Positions 34,596 to 37,971 of a stretch of DNA of 37,971 nucleotides are shown here, piece by piece. Made by a program: the position numbers and the translations under genes. The stretch covers positions 1 through 37,971 of the forward strand of contig JBFHVQ010000022.1 in NCBI GenBank assembly GCA_041589455.1, read 5' to 3'. The notes beneath the pieces are model-generated. The model made no database searches, was not told where the DNA came from, and saw only the letters and a list, made by a program, of their open reading frames with translations. Numbering within the stretch: the stretch's first letter is position 1; each line of letters opens with the position of its first letter. This stretch comes from SZUA-229 sp041589455 (lineage in GTDB: Bacteria; Pseudomonadota; Gammaproteobacteria; SZUA-229).

Positions 34596-36293
34596 CTAAA
34601 TCAGAATCATTTCATTGAGACCCGCACCAGCAGGAATCATAGGATAAACATTTTCTTCACGATCAATCATAAAGTCGAGGAATACAACACGGTCTTTGTA
34701 TTTACCAAACGCGTCTTCAAGCGCCTGACGAACATCTTCAGGCTTTTCAATACGAATACCCACATGGCCATAGGATTCGGCGAGTGCAACAAAATCCGGT
34801 AACGACTGCATATACGAACTCGCATAGCGTCGCTCGTAGAAAAACTCCTGCCATTGACGAACCATGCCCAGATAACCATTATTCAGGTTGATTATCTTCA
34901 CTGGTAAATCATATTGAGAACAGGTTGATAGCTCTTGAATACACATCTGAATACTACCCTCACCTGTCACACAGGCAACAGGCTCACCAGGATGCGCCAA
35001 CTGAACACCCATAGCCGCAGGCAAACCAAAACCCATGGTGCCCAGTCCACCAGAGTTTATCCAACGACGTGGCTTATTAAATCCATAATACTGTGCAGCA
35101 AACATCTGGTGCTGGCCCACATCCGATGTCACGAACGCGTCACCTTCAGTCACTTCGTGCAATTGCTCAATAACAAATTGTGGCTTAATGGTGCCGCTAT
35201 TACGGTTGTATTTCAGGCAATCCTGTGCGCGCCATTCACTGATTTGCTGCCACCAGGATTCAATCGCTGATTTATCCAGTCGCTTGTCAGAAGCCTCAAT
35301 CATCTCATTAAGCTTGGCCACCACTTCTTTCACGTCACCGACGATGGGCACATCAACTTTAACGTTTTTAGAAATAGAGGCTGGATCTATATCAACATGC
35401 ACAATACGCGCATCTGGACAGAATTTCTCCAGATTCCCTGTTACCCGATCATCAAAGCGCGCGCCAATTGCGATTAATACATCGCAGTGATGCATGCTCA
35501 TATTCGCTTCATAGGTACCATGCATACCGAGCATACCGACATATTGCTCATCGCTTGCCGGATAAGCACCGAGCCCCATCAGGGTATTGGTAATTGGTGA
35601 GCCCAGTAACTGGGTGAACTTAACCAATTCATCACTCGCATTACTGAGCACAACCCCACCACCGGTATAGATCATGGGTTTTTCAGCTTCCATAATAAGC
35701 TCATAGGCTTTCTTGAGCTGACCAGAATGACCTTTTACTGTCGGATTGTAAGAACGCATTTTGCTTTCACGAGGGTAAGTAAACTCAGCACGTTCAGCAG
35801 TAATATCTTTCGGTATATCAATAACAACAGGACCAGGACGCCCTGTTGTTGCCACATAAAACGCTTTCTTGATGGTCTCAGATAGCTTGCTGATATCTTT
35901 TACCAGAAAATTATGCTTAACCACGGGCCGGGTAATACCGACAGAATCAACTTCCTGGAATGCGTCATTACCAATCAGCGGTAGTGGCACCTGACCAGTT
36001 ATCACCACCATTGGAATAGAGTCCATATAGGCAGTAGCAATCCCTGTTACCGCATTAGTCGCGCCCGGACCAGAAGTGACCAGCACCACGCCCGGCTTGC
36101 CCGTACTACGGGCGTAACCATCCGCTGCATGTGTGGCCGCCTGCTCATGACGCACCAGAACATGCTGCAGCTTATCCTGCTGGTACAATGCATCATAAAT
36201 ATGCAGTACCGCACCACCAGGATAACCAAATAGATGCTCAACACCTTCTTCTATCAGGCTCTGAACAACGATTTCAGCACCGGTCATTTCCAC
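34596..36293 (-). CDS. ilvB: Acetolactate synthase catalytic (large) subunit
   Basis: 565 residues from GTG 36293, chosen because the start VEMTGAE matches the known IlvI N-terminus MEM-GAE and GGAG lies 9 bases before it; ATG 36287 and TTG 36308 are alternatives. Motifs: GYPGGAVLHIYDAL, catalytic Glu in HEQAATHAADGYAR, and the ThDP motif GEGSIQMCIQEL ending NLNNGYLGM. It condenses two pyruvates, or pyruvate with 2-ketobutyrate, in valine and isoleucine synthesis. First gene of ilvB-ilvH-ilvC. No leader peptide with Ile, Val or Leu runs was found upstream (36294-36451). Confidence 0.93.
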   Translation of the reverse strand: MEMTGAEIVVQSLIEEGVEHLFGYPGGAVLHIYDALYQQDKLQHVLVRHEQAATHAADGYARSTGKPGVVLVTSGPGATNAVTGIATAYMDSIPMVVITGQVPLPLIGNDAFQEVDSVGITRPVVKHNFLVKDISKLSETIKKAFYVATTGRPGPVVIDIPKDITAERAEFTYPRESKMRSYNPTVKGHSGQLKKAYELIMEAEKPMIYTGGGVVLSNASDELVKFTQLLGSPITNTLMGLGAYPASDEQYVGMLGMHGTYEANMSMHHCDVLIAIGARFDDRVTGNLEKFCPDARIVHVDIDPASISKNVKVDVPIVGDVKEVVAKLNEMIEASDKRLDKSAIESWWQQISEWRAQDCLKYNRNSGTIKPQFVIEQLHEVTEGDAFVTSDVGQHQMFAAQYYGFNKPRRWINSGGLGTMGFGLPAAMGVQLAHPGEPVACVTGEGSIQMCIQELSTCSQYDLPVKIINLNNGYLGMVRQWQEFFYERRYASSYMQSLPDFVALAESYGHVGIRIEKPEDVRQALEDAFGKYKDRVVFLDFMIDREENVYPMIPAGAGLNEMILI

Positions 36294-36451
36294 CTTAGAT
36301 GTCTCCAAACCTTTAAAAAACCTTATAAATCATACACTTTTGACTTTGCACAAGAACATGCAAGCCGCACAGTTTAACCTATAATGCTTATCAGGTCATC
36401 CCACTTTATCCAGCGGGAGGCAGATTTAGGCAAATCTTTACCGCAAAGACA

Positions 36452-36488
36452 AAAAAGCCCGACCATGAAAACCATGATCGGGCTTTTT
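36452..36488 (-). terminator. Intrinsic terminator upstream of ilvB
   Basis: Stem of 16 bp with one mismatch (36452-36467 with 36473-36488), and a T-run on the minus strand. It ends the transcript of the secreted-protein gene at 36542 and separates it from the ilvB promoter region. Confidence 0.8.
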
Positions 36489-36541
36489 GATGAGACTAGT
36501 GGCTCTTTAATCAGTAGCTCTAATTAGATTTCATAAACTGA

Positions 36542-37468
36542 TTAGAAATCCTCGTCTTCAACCTTACCACCGGCAACAGACGTCAGCACGTCACGAATAG
36601 CATCAGGTGTTGGCATGATATTCATAAAGCTATTTGAACCCATCATCGCCAGATCAGTGAAATTGATCGCAATACGGAAACGTGCATGCAGTGCTTCAGC
36701 TTCTTTACCACGCACCAGAATCTCATAAGGCAGGTGTGCAGTAGAACGCAGTGGCTTGAAATCGATTTCACTCATGATGAAACCTTCGTCCATGTATTTC
36801 TTACCTTCGTTAGGCGCTTTCATAGAAACACCGAACAGGGTCTGCGAAGTACCTGGAATCTTGATCTTGTAAACCTGTGCAGTACCGCTCTTACCAGCAC
36901 TCAGGTTCTTTTCAACTTCTGCAACCATTGCATCATGACTACCTTTAGATGCTAGCTCTAGTGGCTCATCAAAGTATTCCATACCGAATGTATAGTGGTA
37001 CTCATTCAGGTCTTCAGCATCATGCGCTTCATCAGGACCAAAGTCCTGAATGTGACCCAGAGCAGCCTTTAATGCAGCAGATGTTTTTGGCAGCTTTTTA
37101 TTAACACGGTATGCATAAGTCATGTAAGTAGGGTTAGTGTAAGACACCTGCACCTTACCACCGATTTCAGTCAGCGAGATACGCTGCGCCGCAACATAAC
37201 CACCACGTGGCTGAGATGCCGCTGCTTTTTTCAGTTCATCGTTAGTAACAACGATAATGTGAGCGCCTTTATAAGGAGCATATTCACCAGCTATTTCGAA
37301 GCCGTTATCTGTCAGAGCTTTTTTAGCACCTTCCAGCTTATCAGCAATTGTGCCCGCATCGTTTGATGCTAAAGCAAATGGCAGGTATTTTTCAGCAGCT
37401 TGCGCAGTTGCAGCCGCCAGACTAACTAACATTGCAAAAGCAACAGTAGCGAGTGACTTAGTTTTCAT
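36542..37468 (-). CDS. Secreted hypothetical protein
   Basis: 308 residues from ATG 37468, with GGAG 8 bases before it; the longer frame from 37612 has no ribosome site. A clear signal peptide (KTKSLATVAFAMLVSLAAATAQA, cut before AEKYL) sends it to the periplasm or outside. Possible two-part fold: GFEIAGEYAPYKGAHIIVVTNDELKKAA then VQVSYTNPTYMTYAYRV and a second part with GTAQVYKIKIPGTSQTLFGVSM. The first part resembles DUF302-like domains by eye, not certain. No cysteines or catalytic motif stand out; it ends VEDEDF. Single gene with its own promoter and terminator. Confidence 0.8.
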   Translation of the reverse strand: MKTKSLATVAFAMLVSLAAATAQAAEKYLPFALASNDAGTIADKLEGAKKALTDNGFEIAGEYAPYKGAHIIVVTNDELKKAAASQPRGGYVAAQRISLTEIGGKVQVSYTNPTYMTYAYRVNKKLPKTSAALKAALGHIQDFGPDEAHDAEDLNEYHYTFGMEYFDEPLELASKGSHDAMVAEVEKNLSAGKSGTAQVYKIKIPGTSQTLFGVSMKAPNEGKKYMDEGFIMSEIDFKPLRSTAHLPYEILVRGKEAEALHARFRIAINFTDLAMMGSNSFMNIMPTPDAIRDVLTSVAGGKVEDEDF

Positions 37469-37542
37469 TTTAATAACTCCATCCCCTAAAAATATAAGGT
37501 GTTTTTTAATAGTTGAAACCACGCTTAATATAACGTTGGCTA

Positions 37543-37572
37543 AAAATAAACGTCGAGCCGTATGCTTGTCAA
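37543..37572 (-). promoter_or_regulatory. Putative promoter of the secreted-protein gene
   Basis: A perfect TTGACA (37572-37567) on the minus strand stands 18 bases from TATTTT (37548-37543, four of six). It lies 75 bases before the ATG at 37468. Confidence 0.4.
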
Positions 37573-37670
37573 CGGAAATATCTTTAATGACGATAATTAA
37601 GATTATTAGCAAATACTGATCAATAATTTTAACTTAACGAATCCATTTACAACGATAAATCCACTCCAAA

Positions 37671-37705
37671 CAAAAAGACCGAACATTTATTGTTCGGCCT
37701 TTTTG
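37671..37705 (-). terminator. Intrinsic terminator of the FadL-like gene
   Basis: A 15-bp stem with one mismatch (37671-37685 with 37691-37705) and 5-base loop, A and T runs at the ends, 24 bases beyond the minus-strand stop. Confidence 0.8.
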
Positions 37706-37728
37706 ATACACGGAAGTTCCACTAAAAA

Positions 37729-37971
37729 TTAGAACTTCATAGTGTAAGTGCCCTGTAGTTCGAATTGATCCATTTCAAGCTTTATAGTCGTAGTATCAAA
37801 TTGCGCGCTTCCAGTCACATCATTAGTCGGCGCATACATGCCTGCAAAGGTAAACTCGGAGCTTGAATCAATATCCATTGTAAAGCCGAAGGTCAGATGC
37901 GTATCCATCACCGCAGGTGCCAGGATATTAAACAGTGCCTGACTTCCATTGGGTGGAGACGTCTGCGTGCC
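37729..37971 (-). CDS. C-terminus of a FadL/OmpP1-type outer-membrane protein (5' end outside window)
   Basis: The frame is open to the right edge; 80 residues are visible. It reads FNILAPAVMDTHLTFGFTMDIDSSSEFTFAGMYAPTN at first, then a set of beta-strands, and closes GTYTMKF with a terminal Phe, the outer-membrane insertion signal. The N-I-L-A-P-A-V....LTFGFT pattern is that of OmpP1/FadL/TodX transporters for fatty acids and other hydrophobic compounds. The GTG at 37911 is internal. Confidence 0.75.
   Translation of the reverse strand, partial: GTQTSPPNGSQALFNILAPAVMDTHLTFGFTMDIDSSSEFTFAGMYAPTNDVTGSAQFDTTTIKLEMDQFELQGTYTMKF

Noticed and set aside
36294..36451. Possible leader peptide or attenuator of ilvB
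   Set aside because: The only short ORF (starting FLCKVKSV) has no run of branched-chain codons; the hairpin nearby belongs to the upstream gene's terminator.
1..37971. tRNA, rRNA, CRISPR arrays, transposons
   Set aside because: No cloverleaf-like segment, repeat-spacer arrays, transposase or terminal repeats could be recognised while reading the window; a tRNAscan-SE or CRISPR search was not possible.

Overview
The window is chromosomal DNA from a gammaproteobacterium. Three conserved blocks support this: RDD-lptG/lptF-pepA-holC-valS, xerD-dsbC, and ilvB-ilvH-ilvC-pssA-leuA. The base composition is moderately AT-rich, and the order resembles free-living marine or sulfur- and methyl-oxidising lineages, but genus cannot be set from sequence alone. 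I see no rRNA, tRNA, CRISPR, insertion sequence or prophage.

Left part (1-7350): the 3' end of an AddA-type helicase-nuclease, then xerD-dsbC on the minus strand, and a tightly overlapping mobA-mobB-moeA operon for molybdenum cofactor maturation. Next comes a roughly 800-base gene-free stretch, a lysine/alanine-repeat histone H1-like gene with a good promoter, a hairpin-rich spacer, and an outer-membrane TraF-like gene whose signal-peptide region is present but has no start codon.

Middle (10262-21657): RDD membrane protein, the LPS exporter permeases lptF-lptG facing pepA, then holC and an overlapping acidic small gene. The usual holC-valS adjacency is broken by a minus-strand group: a membrane GGDEF diguanylate cyclase and two small proteins. 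valS follows, with a small two-repeat helical protein of unknown role.

Most unusual region (21677-26355, minus strand): a compact cluster of an MFS transporter (UMF1/Atg22-like), a stand-alone double-receiver response regulator, and a full-length class I adenylate cyclase homologue. In the cyclase the catalytic DLD motif is replaced by basic residues and the loop before it is shortened. It looks like a pseudo-cyclase translationally coupled to a two-receiver protein, a signalling arrangement I do not recognise.

Right part (26527-37971): a membrane-anchored hypothetical protein, prfC, then the minus-strand branched-chain amino-acid block. leuA is followed closely by a divergent family-4-type uracil-DNA glycosylase homologue and rimI. 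Upstream of leuA lies a good sigma70 promoter and an unlisted 40-codon leader ORF ending in nine leucines out of 17 residues; part of it can pair with RNA just before the leuA ribosome site, which suggests leucine-dependent attenuation. The window ends with a secreted hypothetical protein and the C-terminus of a FadL/OmpP1-type porin.
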